Shown here: positions 23,569 through 33,994 of the stretch, in pieces
How positions within the stretch are numbered: the first letter of the stretch is position 1
How the letters are laid out: every line of letters starts with the position of its first letter
From: Balanoglossus misakiensis
Lineage: Eukaryota; Hemichordata
Assembly: GCA_040954595.2 (NCBI GenBank)
Contig: CM082576.2
Span: 20,150,001 to 20,214,000 of the forward strand
DNA: 64,000 bases
Direction: 5' to 3'
Translations under genes and position numbers: made by a program
Notes under the pieces: generated by a model
The model's input: the letters and a program-made list of their open reading frames with translations, nothing else
What the model was told of the DNA's origin: nothing
Database searches by the model: none

Positions 23569-24593
23569 CCGTTCAATATTGAACCTGTGACACCAGGGTA
23601 AGCCTTTATGATTATTTCACGGACTTGCTGAGCCAATTCACGCAGGGACTGGTTTTTACCACATACAATTGTTTTCACCGAAAGTCTGTAAACATCTTGC
23701 ATGTGTGTAGTGCCAAACCGTTGACCCAGAATTGCACAAAGCTCATCATAACGTTTCACATTGCCACACCCGTGAGAAACAAAGCGTAATGCCCTGCCCC
23801 GTAGACGAGACATCAGAATGTTATACTTCTGATCAGGAGACCAACCGTTCAGTTCAGAACAAATATCAAAATGAGTCTTAAACTCGCTGAAATCAGTACT
23901 ACCATCATACGCCTCTGGCTTGACGAAATGAAATTTTGTTTGTGTAGTACCAGTTCCTGTATTACTGACAAACCCATTCCCATGGGAACTATCCCTTCCC
24001 ACACCGTCAGGAGAACCCCCAGAAATATTTCCCATCATTGATGATGTTACTGAATTGTCCTGACCCGGATATGACAGCACTTCAGGTGTTACCGCCGCCT
24101 GACGCGTGAGGGCGCTGTCCACTATGCTTGGCTTAGGTGTACTATGGACACTACCTAAATTTACCTCGCCCCCCTTCCCAAACGTTTGCATAAATGTTTG
24201 AAGTTGTTGTGCCATATCACAAACTGATCGTTCCATTGTATCTAGTCGTCTACCGACCTCGCGTTCATCCCCAGTATTCCGACTAACTGCCCCTGAGGAC
24301 ACGCTCAGATGTCTACCACGACCCCTGCCTAACCTTCTCCCTGTGCCCGATGAAACGAGCGGAGTTTTCAGGGCTTCATCAGAAATGACCGTAGAATTGA
24401 CGTCTGTTCTCTCATACCCAGAATCAAACCTACTGTTGAAAACAACCTCCCTGTCCTGCGATAAATTCGTATTCCCTGTATAAGTAGCCATGATGCAATT
24501 TCCGGGCACAATGTTTTCTATGTAAAAAGAACACCTAAAATCGAACCGTCGACACAGAGATCTGTTCGGACGATGAATGCCTAAAATGAACAC
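23451..24593 (-). CDS. Gypsy gag, matrix/capsid part, frameshifted
   Basis: Open for 380 codons, but the likely start is the ATG at 24491 (residue 35, MATYTGNTN) with A at -3. The open frame before it begins with GTG. An N-terminal Gly/Ser/Arg-rich stretch (RRLGRGRGRHL) is followed by a capsid-like helical region (FHFVKPEAYDGSTDFSEFKTHF...WSPDQKYNILMSRLRGRAL...RFGTTHMQDVY), the retrotransposon gag pattern. The frame is lost near 23590, so the last roughly 45 residues are noise. Confidence 0.85.
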   Translation of the reverse strand: MFILGIHRPNRSLCRRFDFRCSFYIENIVPGNCIMATYTGNTNLSQDREVVFNSRFDSGYERTDVNSTVISDEALKTPLVSSGTGRRLGRGRGRHLSVSSGAVSRNTGDEREVGRRLDTMERSVCDMAQQLQTFMQTFGKGGEVNLGSVHSTPKPSIVDSALTRQAAVTPEVLSYPGQDNSVTSSMMGNISGGSPDGVGRDSSHGNGFVSNTGTGTTQTKFHFVKPEAYDGSTDFSEFKTHFDICSELNGWSPDQKYNILMSRLRGRALRFVSHGCGNVKRYDELCAILGQRFGTTHMQDVYRLSVKTIVCGKNQSLRELAQQVREIIIKAYPGVTGSILNGCALRHFSRQSLICHCREKYMKLVSYLMQPWTVSCGRFC

Positions 24594-24875
24594 TGTATAG
24601 CTCCAAAATCACAGCAAAAGAAGGCGATACAAAAGCCTGCGGTTACCGTGTCGCACTGACCTGCGTTAACAGATCCCGTAAGGAGTACGGTGCCCAGAGT
24701 GCTAAACACGCCACAAACTCCTGTGACCTCTCTTTTGCACACAGCAATACAACCGTTCTCAACAAACAACATTCATCGACCAAACCTGACCGCTGAGTCG
24801 ATCCAGACCTTGGCGAATATTCGAAAGGGGTCTCTGAACCAAAGTTGCCCTAACAATCCCGCAGATGCCACCAAT
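24594..24875 (-). other. Gypsy (reverse) 5' leader with primer-binding site
   Basis: Noncoding leader between the 5' LTR and gag. On the minus strand TTGGTGGCATCTGCGGGATT starts one to two bases after the LTR, the place and form (TGG start) of a primer-binding site. tRNA donor not assigned. Confidence 0.6.
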
Positions 24876-25378
24876 TGTGACGGAAACCCGGGCGTTCCGC
24901 CTATTGAAAACCGGTAGCGCAGACGGACCCGCTCGAGCCTCTCACAAACAGCGCTGTCTTCACACGCAGCGGTAGGAACTCGCCGGAAAGCAAGCGTCTC
25001 GTCGAAGAAATCTGCCCACACCGAGCAGCTGAGGTAAACACGTCTCAGATCTCGCGATCGGTGACCAGGGGCCGGCTATCCGGGAGGGATAAAACAGGAC
25101 TAAACGGGGCCGAAACCGGGGTTCCTTCCTCAACAGATCCACGCCAAAACTCTCCAAAACAACATGGTTGCAGGCTAAAAACGAGGCTAAACATGTGACC
25201 CAGAACGCACTTCTGATTGGTGTAGATACACCAAGGGCAAGATGGGGAAACCCTTCTATCCTTGTCAATCATACAAGACAGCCCAAAACGGTCTCCATGG
25301 TAACACCACCACGACAGTGAAGCCATAGAAAAACAACATGCCAAATAATAAATCACATGGAATAGCAATTCCATAACA
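24876..25378 (-). repeat. Gypsy (reverse) 5' LTR
   Basis: Right copy on the plus strand, hence the 5' LTR of the minus-strand element. Begins TGTGACGG and ends CCATAACA on the plus strand, like its partner. Confidence 0.92.
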
Positions 25379-26398
25379 ATAAAGTGCCGGGGCATCAGCC
25401 GTGCCAGGCCGAAGGAAATGTGAGTAGATCAACGTGGTCTCTGTACGCGTGTTTCTGCTCTAGAGTGCCAGGGCTTTAGCCAAGCCATGCCGTAGGAAAT
25501 CTGACTTAATCAACGTTGCTAACGAACGCTAGTGTCTGTCATAGTGTGCCGGGGTTTTAGTCGAGCCAAGCCGTAGGAGATCAGACTTGATCAACGCGGT
25601 CTCTGTACGCGTGTTTCCGCTCTAAAGTGCCGGGGCTTCAGCTAAACCAGGCCGTAGGAAATCCGACGTAATCACCGTTGATAACTTACGCCAGTCTGTG
25701 TCATATAGAGCCGGTGCACCAGCGGAGTCATGCCGTAGGAAATCTGACTTGATCAACGTGGTCAATGTACGCCTGTTTCTGCTCTAGAGTGCCGGGGCTT
25801 CAGCTGAGCCAGGCCGTAGGAAACCCGACGTGATTACCGTTGTTAACTTACGCCAGTCTGTGTCCTATATATAGTGCCGGGGCATCAGCCGTGCCAGGCC
25901 GCAGGAAATGTGAGTAGATCAACGTGGTCTCTGTACGAGTGTTTCTGCTCTTGAGTGCCAGGGTTTTAGCCAAGCCATGCCGTAGGAAATATGACTTGAT
26001 CAACGTTGCTAACGAACGCTAGTGTCTGTCATAGTGTGCCGGGGTTTTAGTCGAGCCAAGCCGTAGGAGATCAGACTTGATCAACGTGGTCTCTGTACGC
26101 GTGTTTCTGCTCTAGAGTGCCGGGGCTTTATCCAAGCCATGCCGTAGAAAATCTGACTTGATCACCGTTGCTAACGTACGCTAGTGTCTGTCATATTGTG
26201 ACGGAGATTTAGCCGAGCCAGGCCGTAGAAAAATCGACTTGTTCAACGTTACCAGTGTGCAACTGTTTCTGCTCTAGAGTGTCAGGGTTTTAGCCCACTT
26301 AAGCTGTAGGAAATCTGAGTTGATGGACGGGAATTCAATGTTAGAAAACCCGTGTGGAAAGTATCTCTACCCGTTTGAAACTAAGAAAAGAATTTATT

Positions 26399-27680
26399 GG
26401 GGGCACAAGCGCCCTCAGGCGGCTTGTGCCCCCATTGGTATTGTTGGAATTTTTCTTTATTAGGGCCCAAGCCAAGCAGGCTTGGGCCCTATTGGTATTG
26501 TTGGCTTTTTTCTTCTACTTCTTCTTGTGTAGTTTTTTCGGCCAGGTAGATCTGGAGAACGGCTGAACCTACCAATTTCAAACTTAGCACAATGGTGCAG
26601 GCCAATGAGAGCTGGTGCAGTACCCTTGTGAATGTTTAATAAGTCATGTGACCTGATGACCATATATGGGCAAAATTTTCAAATCGGCCTAATTTGCATA
26701 TGAATTGAGATATCAAAATTCTGTTCAGATGCTTTGTGGACCACATGGCCAGGGTTCTACATGCCAAATGTCAAGGCCATAGGCCATGTCAATTTTGAGA
26801 AGAAGATTTTTAAGTATTATTTTTCATATTTTTCGCCCAAGCCATGTGCCTATACTTTACATAGTTAAGCTATGACAACATATTATTTTGGATAAATATG
26901 CATACATATCTCAAAATCTGTTAGGCCGATCATCTCCAACTTTGGTGTGCAGCTAGCCTAGCATTTGTCAATAATTTTAAGCGGAAAAAAATAATATGAA
27001 AAATCGACCGATTTTTTTATATTAATTTTTTTATTAAATTTATACCTTTATTTATACCTCTATGGTTAAGCTATGTCCATGTCTTATTGTGGAATTCTGG
27101 TCTGTGCAATAGTCTTGTACAGTGACTATCTATTGGTCAGTGAGCACAATGGCACCAAAATAAAAGGCAAAATTTTAGGCTCACCTGTAACACCTGCTTA
27201 ACTCATTAATTATGTGCATACCTAATTCTGGGCTAACGAAGAGGGCTAGAGGTTTCGTTCTTGTGGGACATGGACCAGTATAGGGTCAAAATTTCTTGCC
27301 CAAATTTTGGGTGACCTCAGGTGACCTTTGACCTACTTTACCAGATCTTGGCATCCAGAGCAGGTACAGACTTGGCGTTTGGAGGGTTGGGACTAAAATT
27401 GAAAAGCCAAAATTGGGGATCACCTGTGACACCTGCCTACCTCATTAATTATGTGCATACCTAATTCCAGGCTAACCAATAGGGCTATAGGTTTGGTTTT
27501 TGTTGAACATGGACCAGTATAGGGTCAAAATTTCTTGCCCAAATTTTGCATGACCTCAGGTGACCTTTGACCTACTTTACCATATCTTGGCATCCAGAGC
27601 AGATATGCTTATTGCTATGTTGCTATGTGCTATGTGATATGTTGGCTTGGGCCCGCTATTGCTGCTTGCAGCTATATTTA
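26399..27680. repeat. Hairpin module R1
   Basis: Starts with hairpin GGGGGCACAAGC/GCTTGTGCCCCC (26399-26410 with 26422-26433). Only 60 bp later is a second hairpin AGGGCCCAAGCC/GGCTTGGGCCCT (26462-26473 with 26479-26490), so the first head is a stub followed by another module. It contains two roughly 240-bp tandem internal repeats (TTAATTATGTGCATACCTAA at about 27206 and 27446). Ends GGGCCCGCTATTGCTGCTTGCAGC. Confidence 0.75.
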
Positions 27681-29178
27681 GGGCCCAAGCGCATACCAGC
27701 GCTTGGGCCCTATTGGTTTCGTTGGGGTTTTTCTGTCTTTCCTTCTTTCTTTCTTTCTTTCTTTATTCTTCTGTCATTTCTTTGTCGCTCTAGATCTCAG
27801 ACACCACTGCAGGTACAGTTCTCAAACTTACTACAGTGGTCAAGGTCAATGAGTAGTCGTGCATTGAACCCATGAATTTTTAATTAGTCACGTGACATGG
27901 CGGCCATATTGGATTTTCTGAAAAAATGCAAATCTCAGATCTCAGAAACTACAAGTCAGATTTACTTCAGATTTGGTGTGCTGGTAGTGTACCTTCTGCC
28001 CATCATTTTTGTAATTGGATATTTTGCTGTCAATGTTGCAGTTTTTTTGCTACAATTTTTTTTCTGAAATCTGGTCAAAATTTCAAAAATCTTCTTCTCC
28101 AGAACCGGCGATAACCGAGTCACGCGGTTTGGGGTATGTGGTCACCAAACTGAGGTCTATCAAGTTTGCGAAGATCATTGTGATTGGTAGAAGATTATGG
28201 CGGCCATATTGGATTTTCGAAAAACCCTAGTAAAATTTCAAAAATCTTCTCCTCAAGAACCGACGATAACTGAGTCACAAGATTTGGTGTGTGTGGTCAT
28301 TAAACAGATGTCTATCAAGTTTGCGAAGATGAATGTGATTGGTCGAAGATTATGGCGGCCATATTGGATTTTGTGAAAAACGATTAAAAAGTAAAAATTC
28401 CCTTTCCAGCCTAAAAATTGATAGATCAGAAATTCTTTTTAATGGATATGAATCATCATATGCCAAGAATAAGCTATAAATATTTTGGTAATTTTGGCAA
28501 TGACCTTTGACCTACTTTTGACGCATCATTTTTCTGCATATCTAATTCCAGGCTAACCAATAGGGCTATAAGTTTGGTTTTTGATGTATGTGGATTTGTA
28601 TGTGATCAAAAAATTTTGCTACTTTTCATAACCCCTTTGACCTCTGTTGACCTCATTAAATATGCACATACCTAATTAATGATGAACCAATAGACCTAGA
28701 GGTTTTGTTTTTGTTATACATGGACCAGTATGGGGTCAAAATATTTTGCCCAAATGTTGGTGACCTCGGGTGACCTTTGACCTACTTTTGCATATCTCGA
28801 CATCCACAGCAGATACAACCTTGGCGTTTGGAGGTATGGGGCCATAATGAAAAGCCAAAGTTTTGGGTCACCTGTGACACCTGCTTAACTCATTATTTAT
28901 GTGCATACCTAATTCCGGGCTAACCAAAAGGGCTAGAGATGTGGTTTTTGTTGGACATGGACCACTATGGGTCAAAATATTGTGCCCAAATTGTGGGTGA
29001 CTCCTGGGTGACCTTTGACCTACTTAACACTATATCAGCTCCAAACATAGATATAACCTTGATATTTCATGGGATAAAACACAGCATTATGTTTCTACTC
29101 ATTAATTATGTGCATATCTAATAATCAGATCAGATAATAGAGCTTGGGCCCGGACAATGCTGCTTGCAGCTTTAATTA
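27681..29178. repeat. Hairpin module R2
   Basis: Head hairpin GGGCCCAAGCGC/GCGCTTGGGCCC (27681-27692 with 27699-27710). Has a TTTC microsatellite at about 27742, GTCACGTGAC at 27887-27896, several GGCGGCCATATTGG copies, and tail GCTTGGGCCCGGACAATGCTGCTTGCAGC. Confidence 0.8.
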
Positions 29179-30310
29179 CGGGCCCAAGCCAAGCCAGGCT
29201 TGGGCCCGTATTGGTTTCGTTGGAGTTTTTCTTTCTTTATTCTTATGTCAATCTTTGCTCTCCTAGATCTCTGAAACGGCTACAGGTACACTTCTCAAAC
29301 TTGCTACAGTGGTCAAGGTCAATGAGTAGATGTGCAGTGGCTTGTGAATATTTAATTAGTCACATGACCTGGCGGCCATATTGGATTTTCTGAAAATCTT
29401 TAAATGGCTTCTTCTCAAAAACCACAGGGCCAATCAAGTTCAAATTTGGTGTATGGTACACATGTCATCTGCCCTTCAAAGTTTGACAATAAAATCCTGA
29501 GCGGTCACGTGACTTTGGCCGCCATATTGGATTTTCGAAAAAGTACAGTAAAATCTTCAAAAATCTTCTTCTCCAGAACCGGCAATAACCGAGTCATGGG
29601 ATTTAGGGTATGACATCACCTAACTGATGTCTATCAAGTTTGCGAAGAGCGTTGTGATTGGTCGAAGATTATGGCGGCCATATTGGATTTTGTAAAAACC
29701 AGCGAAAATTAAGAAATAATTTTTCTAGTCTAAAAATAGATAGCATACAAATTCTTTTTATGGATATGAGTCGTGATATGACTAGAATATGTTGCAAATA
29801 TTTTGGAAATTGTCACATGACCTTTGACCTACATTTTTAAGAACCTGCATATATGCATATATAGCTCATACTACGTGTTCTAAATGTACCAGAGTTCTGA
29901 TTTTTGTGCACATTGGTATCATCCCTGCCAGGACCTACCCCAACTATTTTGGTAATTCTGGCAATGACCTTTGACCTACTTTTGACACATCATTTTTTTC
30001 TGCATATCTAATTACAGGCTAACCTATAGGGCTATGATTTTGGTTTTTGATGTATGTGGATTTGTATGTGATCAAAAAATTTCGCTACTTTTCATGACCC
30101 CTTTGACCTCTGCTGACCTCATTAAATATTAGCATACCTAATTACAGATGAACCAATAGACCTAGAGGTTTGGTTTCTGTTGGACATGGACCAGTATTGG
30201 GTCAAAAATTTTTGCCCAAATTTTGGATGACCTCGGGTGACCTTTGACCTACTTAACACTATATCAGCACCAAACATAGATATAACCTTGATATTTCATG
30301 GGATAATTAC

Positions 30311-30469
30311 ATATAATCCCATGATATCTTTCTTTGTTTGACGTCATCGTATACGAGTGGTTTTCGCGGAGCAGTGCAACTTCGAGCCGCAGGCGAGAAG
30401 TTGTACGCTTCCGCGAAAACCACGAGTATACGATGACGTTAAACAAAGAAAGATATCATGGGATTATAT
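30311..30469. repeat. 159-bp near-perfect palindrome
   Basis: Arms of about 79 bp: ATATAATCCCATGATATC... pairs with ...GATATCATGGGATTATAT, with few mismatches. The left arm includes TGACGTCA, the right arm TGACGTTA, and the centre has CAACTTC...GAAGTTG. As RNA it would form a long hairpin. Confidence 0.9.
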
Positions 30470-30598
30470 ATTTATCACATGAACAGTCTTCTTATTTTTC
30501 GTTAGAAGAGGCAGGACTAAAACAATTCAGTACCTTGCAACAATTTTGGAGCGGTGTCGTATTTTACTGAGCGGGATTATGTCCCCCAGGAGATATAT

Positions 30599-30691
30599 GT
30601 TGGGAGATTTTATGAATGATCAGCGATAGTTCATCATTTGCATATACGCAAATGGTGAACTATCGCTGATCATTCATAAAATCTCCCAACA
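30599..30691. repeat. 93-bp palindrome with 44-bp arms
   Basis: Arm TGTTGGGAGATTTTATGAAT... at 30599-30642 pairs with 30648-30691, one mismatch, with a central spacer of about five bases near ATATA. Confidence 0.9.
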
Positions 30692-31311
30692 AGTCGTCCT
30701 GTTGAGTTCCGTTCGCTCGAAGTTCGGCCTTACACAAATGTAATCGATTCTCTAACAATTTTACTGCAACCTGTTGCCACGTCTTATACATTTCGTTGAC
30801 CGGTGCAATAGAGAGGTTCAGTCGTCACGCTGAACTGGCTCGAAACAATTCCCCACGCTGATTCGACTCGGAACGTACCGGACTTGCGCCTAGCCTAGGC
30901 TATGTACACCTGACCCAAAACTTTGACAGCCACGATCGTCCATGATCGTTGCGTCGACTGTCTTCTTTCCAAATTCCACCTTTCTGTTTTGAGCTTACAA
31001 AGCGTTATTGTCATGGAACCGTAATTTTTTTATTTCATTTCTGTATTGTAAATGCCGCGCGCTACACGTACTGTTTCTGTTTGACAACAAAGCTACGGCG
31101 AATGGGTGGAAATAGTTCCGGTTGATGACGTAACACAGGGGTGATCAGGATTTTTGATCTGTCCTGGTCTACGTCACACAGGTGGTGATCAGGGCCAGTT
31201 CATGTGATAAAACACAGCATTATGTTTCTACTCATTAATTATGTGCATATCTAATAATCTGATCAGATAATAGAGCTTGGGCCCGGACAATGCTGCTTGC
31301 AGCTTTAATTA

Positions 31312-32775
31312 CGGGCCCAAGCCAAGCCAGGCTTGGGCCCGTATTGGTTTCGTTGGAGTTTTTCTTTCTTTATTCTTATGTCAATCTTTGCTCTCCTAGA
31401 TCTCTGAAACGGCTACAGGTACACTTCTCAAACTTGCTACAGTGGTCAAGGTCAATGAGTAGATGTGCAGTGGCTTGTGAATATTTAATTAGTCACATGA
31501 CCTGGCGGCCATATTGGATTTTCTGAAAATCTTTAAATGGCTTCTTCTCAAAAACCACAGGGCCAATCAAGTTCAAATTTGGTGTATGGTACACATGTCA
31601 TCTGCCCTTCAAAGTTTGACAATAAAATCCTGAGCGGTCACGTGACTTTGGCCGCCATATTGGATTTTCGAAAAAGTACAGTAAAATCTTCAAAAATCTT
31701 CTTCTCCAGAACCGGCAATAACCGAGTCATGGGATTTAGGGTATGACATCACCTAACTGATGTCTATCAAGTTTGCGAAGAGCGTTGTGATTGGTCGAAG
31801 ATTATGGCGGCCATATTGGATTTTGTAAAAACCAGCGAAAATTAAGAAATAATTTTTCTAGTCTAAAAATAGATAGCATACAAATTCTTTTTATGGATAT
31901 GAGTCGTGATATGACTAGAATATGTTGCAAATATTTTGGAAATTGTCACATGACCTTTGACCTACATTTTTAAGAACCTGCATATATGCATATATAGCTC
32001 ATACTACGTGTTCTAAATGTACCAGAGTTCTGATTTTTGTGCACATTGGTATCATCCCTGCCAGGACCTACCCCAACTATTTTGGTAATTCTGGCAATGA
32101 CCTTTGACCTACTTTTGACACATCATTTTCTTCTGCATATCTAATTACAGGCTAACCTATAGGGCTATGATTTTGGTTTTTGATGTATGTGGATTTGTAT
32201 GTGATCAAAAAATTTCGCTACTTTTCATGACCCCTTTGACCTCTGCTGACCTCATTAAATATTAGCATACCTAATTACAGATGAACCAATAGACCTAGAG
32301 GTTTGGTTTCTGTTAGACATGGACCAGTATTGGGTCAAAAATTTTTGCCCAAATTTTGGATGACCTCGGGTGACCTTTGACCTACTTTTGCATATCTCGA
32401 CATCCACAGCAGATATAGCCTTGGCGTTTGGAGGTATGGGGCCATAATGAAAAGCCAAAGTTTTGGGTCACCTGTGACACCTGCTTAACTCATTATTTAT
32501 GTGCATACCTAATTCCGGGCTAACCAAAAGGGCTAGAGGTCTGGTTTTTGTTGGACATGGACCACTATGGGTCAAAATTTTCTGCCCAAATTTTGGGTGA
32601 CCTAAGATGACCTTTGACCTACTTAACACTATATCAGCACCAAACATAGATATAACCTTGATATTTCATGGGATAAAACAGCATTATGTTTCTACTCATT
32701 AATTATGTGCATATCTAATAATCTGATCAGATAATAGAGCTTGGGCCCGGACAATGCTGCTTGCAGCTTTAATTA
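31312..32775. repeat. Hairpin module R4, complete
   Basis: About 1.46 kb. From its head to about 32345 it differs from R3 by only a few bases. Contains DR1-like motifs at 31951, 32098, 32371 and 32608, GTCACGTGAC at 31637-31646, and tail GGACAATGCTGCTTGCAGCTTTAATTA. Confidence 0.82.
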
Positions 32776-33994
32776 TTATTATTCTTCTTCTTCTTCTTCT
32801 TCCGAGAAATTCGGCCAGGTAGATCTGGAAAACCGCAGCACCTAGGGGGCTGAAACTTGGTAGGGTGGTAGGGGCCAATGAGTAGACGTGCAGTGGCTCG
32901 TGAATATTTAATTAGTCACGTGACCTGGCGGCCATATTGGATTTCCTGAAAATCGTTAAATGAGTCCTTCTCTAAAACCACTGGGCCGATCGAGTTCAAA
33001 TTTGGTGTGCAGGTAGCCTACCTTATGTCCATCATTTTACCCCATTAAAATCATGACGTCATACATAAAGTTTTTTTGCTACAATTGTTTTTCTGAAAAA
33101 CTACCTAAAACTTTAAAAATCTTCTTCTCCAGAACCAGCGGTTACCGAGTCTCGGGATTTGGGATATGTGGTCACCTAACCTATGTCTATCAAGTTTGCG
33201 AAGCACACTGTGATTGGTCGATCATTATGGCGGCCATGTTGGATTTTCGGAAAACCATTGAAAAATGAAAATTCCGTTTTGTAGCCAAAATATTGACAGC
33301 ACGGAAATTCTTTTTTTGGATATGAGTCATCATATGACCGGAAGTTGTCACAATTTTTCGGGGCAATTTTCACATGACCTTTGACCCAGTTTTAAAACAA
33401 CTAATTATATATGCATATTCCCCATACCTCCTCTTGTCAAAGCACCACAGTCATGAATTTTGTGGACATGGGTACCAATGCAGCCAGGACATGGCAAAAA
33501 TATTTTTGTAATTTTGGCAATGAACCTTGACCTATTTCTGAAACATCATTTTTCTGCATATCTAATTCCATGCTACCCAATAGGGCTAGAGGTCTGATAT
33601 TGGTTGGACATGGCCCACTCTGGGGTCAAAATTTTATGCCCTAATTTTGGGTGACCTTGGGTGACCTTTGATCTACTTTCCCATATCTCAGCATCCACAG
33701 CAGTTAGAGGCCTGGCTTTTGGGGGGCCGATGGAGCACATATGGAGTCTTACACAATACCTCATTAATTATGCGCATACCTAATTCTAGGCGAACCAATA
33801 GAGCTAGGGGTCTGGTTTTTGTTGTACCTAGACTAGTATGGGGTCCGATTTTTTTGCCCAAATTTGGGGTGACCTCAGGTGACCTTTGACCTACTTTCCA
33901 ATATCTTGGTATCCACAGCCGATACAGCCTTGGCATTTGCTGCTTACCATGGGAACCGCTTGTGCCCCGCCAACGCTGCTTGCAGCTTTAATTA
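32776..33994. repeat. Module R5 without hairpin head
   Basis: Begins with TTATTATT(CTT)n then CCGAGAAATTCGGCCAGGTAG instead of the GGGCCC hairpin. GAAATTC-type short inverted sequence CCGAGAAATTCGG at its head. Ends GCTTGTGCCCCGCCAACGCTGCTTGCAGC. About 95% like R6 by eye. Confidence 0.8.

Larger units (their letters stand above)
18177..25378 (-). mobile_element. Ty3/Gypsy LTR retrotransposon, reverse strand, defective
   Basis: A 7.2-kb element with 503-bp LTRs (TG...CA), read on the minus strand. Flanks are ATAT (18173-18176) and ATAA (25379-25382), a probable 4-bp duplication with one change. Reading 25378 to 18177: LTR, leader, gag, protease, RT, RNase H, integrase, LTR. Gag is frameshifted near 23580, an in-frame TAA splits protease from RT at 22252-22250, and integrase is frameshifted near 19722. 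The LTR copies differ by about six substitutions and two indels of about 14-16 bp. Confidence 0.93.
30304..31199. mobile_element. Foldback (palindromic) element inside R3
   Basis: About 0.9 kb not present in R2 or R4 at the same place. It holds two large palindromes (30311-30469 and 30599-30691), then about 500 bp of unique sequence. The flanks CATGGGATAA and CATGTGATAA may be a 10-bp target duplication with one change. No transposase frame. Superfamily unknown. Confidence 0.65.
29179..31311. repeat. Hairpin module R3, interrupted by a foldback element
   Basis: Head hairpin CGGGCCCAAGCC/GGCTTGGGCCCG. Nearly identical to R4. Lacks about 237 bp that R4 has between two TGACCTTTGACCTACTT copies, and is interrupted at about 30304 by a roughly 0.9-kb palindromic insertion. 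Confidence 0.8.

Noticed and set aside
27900-27920. CArG box (SRF site) in GGCGGCCATATTGG
   Set aside because: CCATATTGG has only five A/T bases between CC and GG, one short of the CArG consensus.
29157-29840. Frames repeated in modules R3 and R4 (such as MASSQKPQGQSSSN)
   Set aside because: Repeated only because the modules are duplicated. They are absent or disrupted in R1, R2, R5 and R6.
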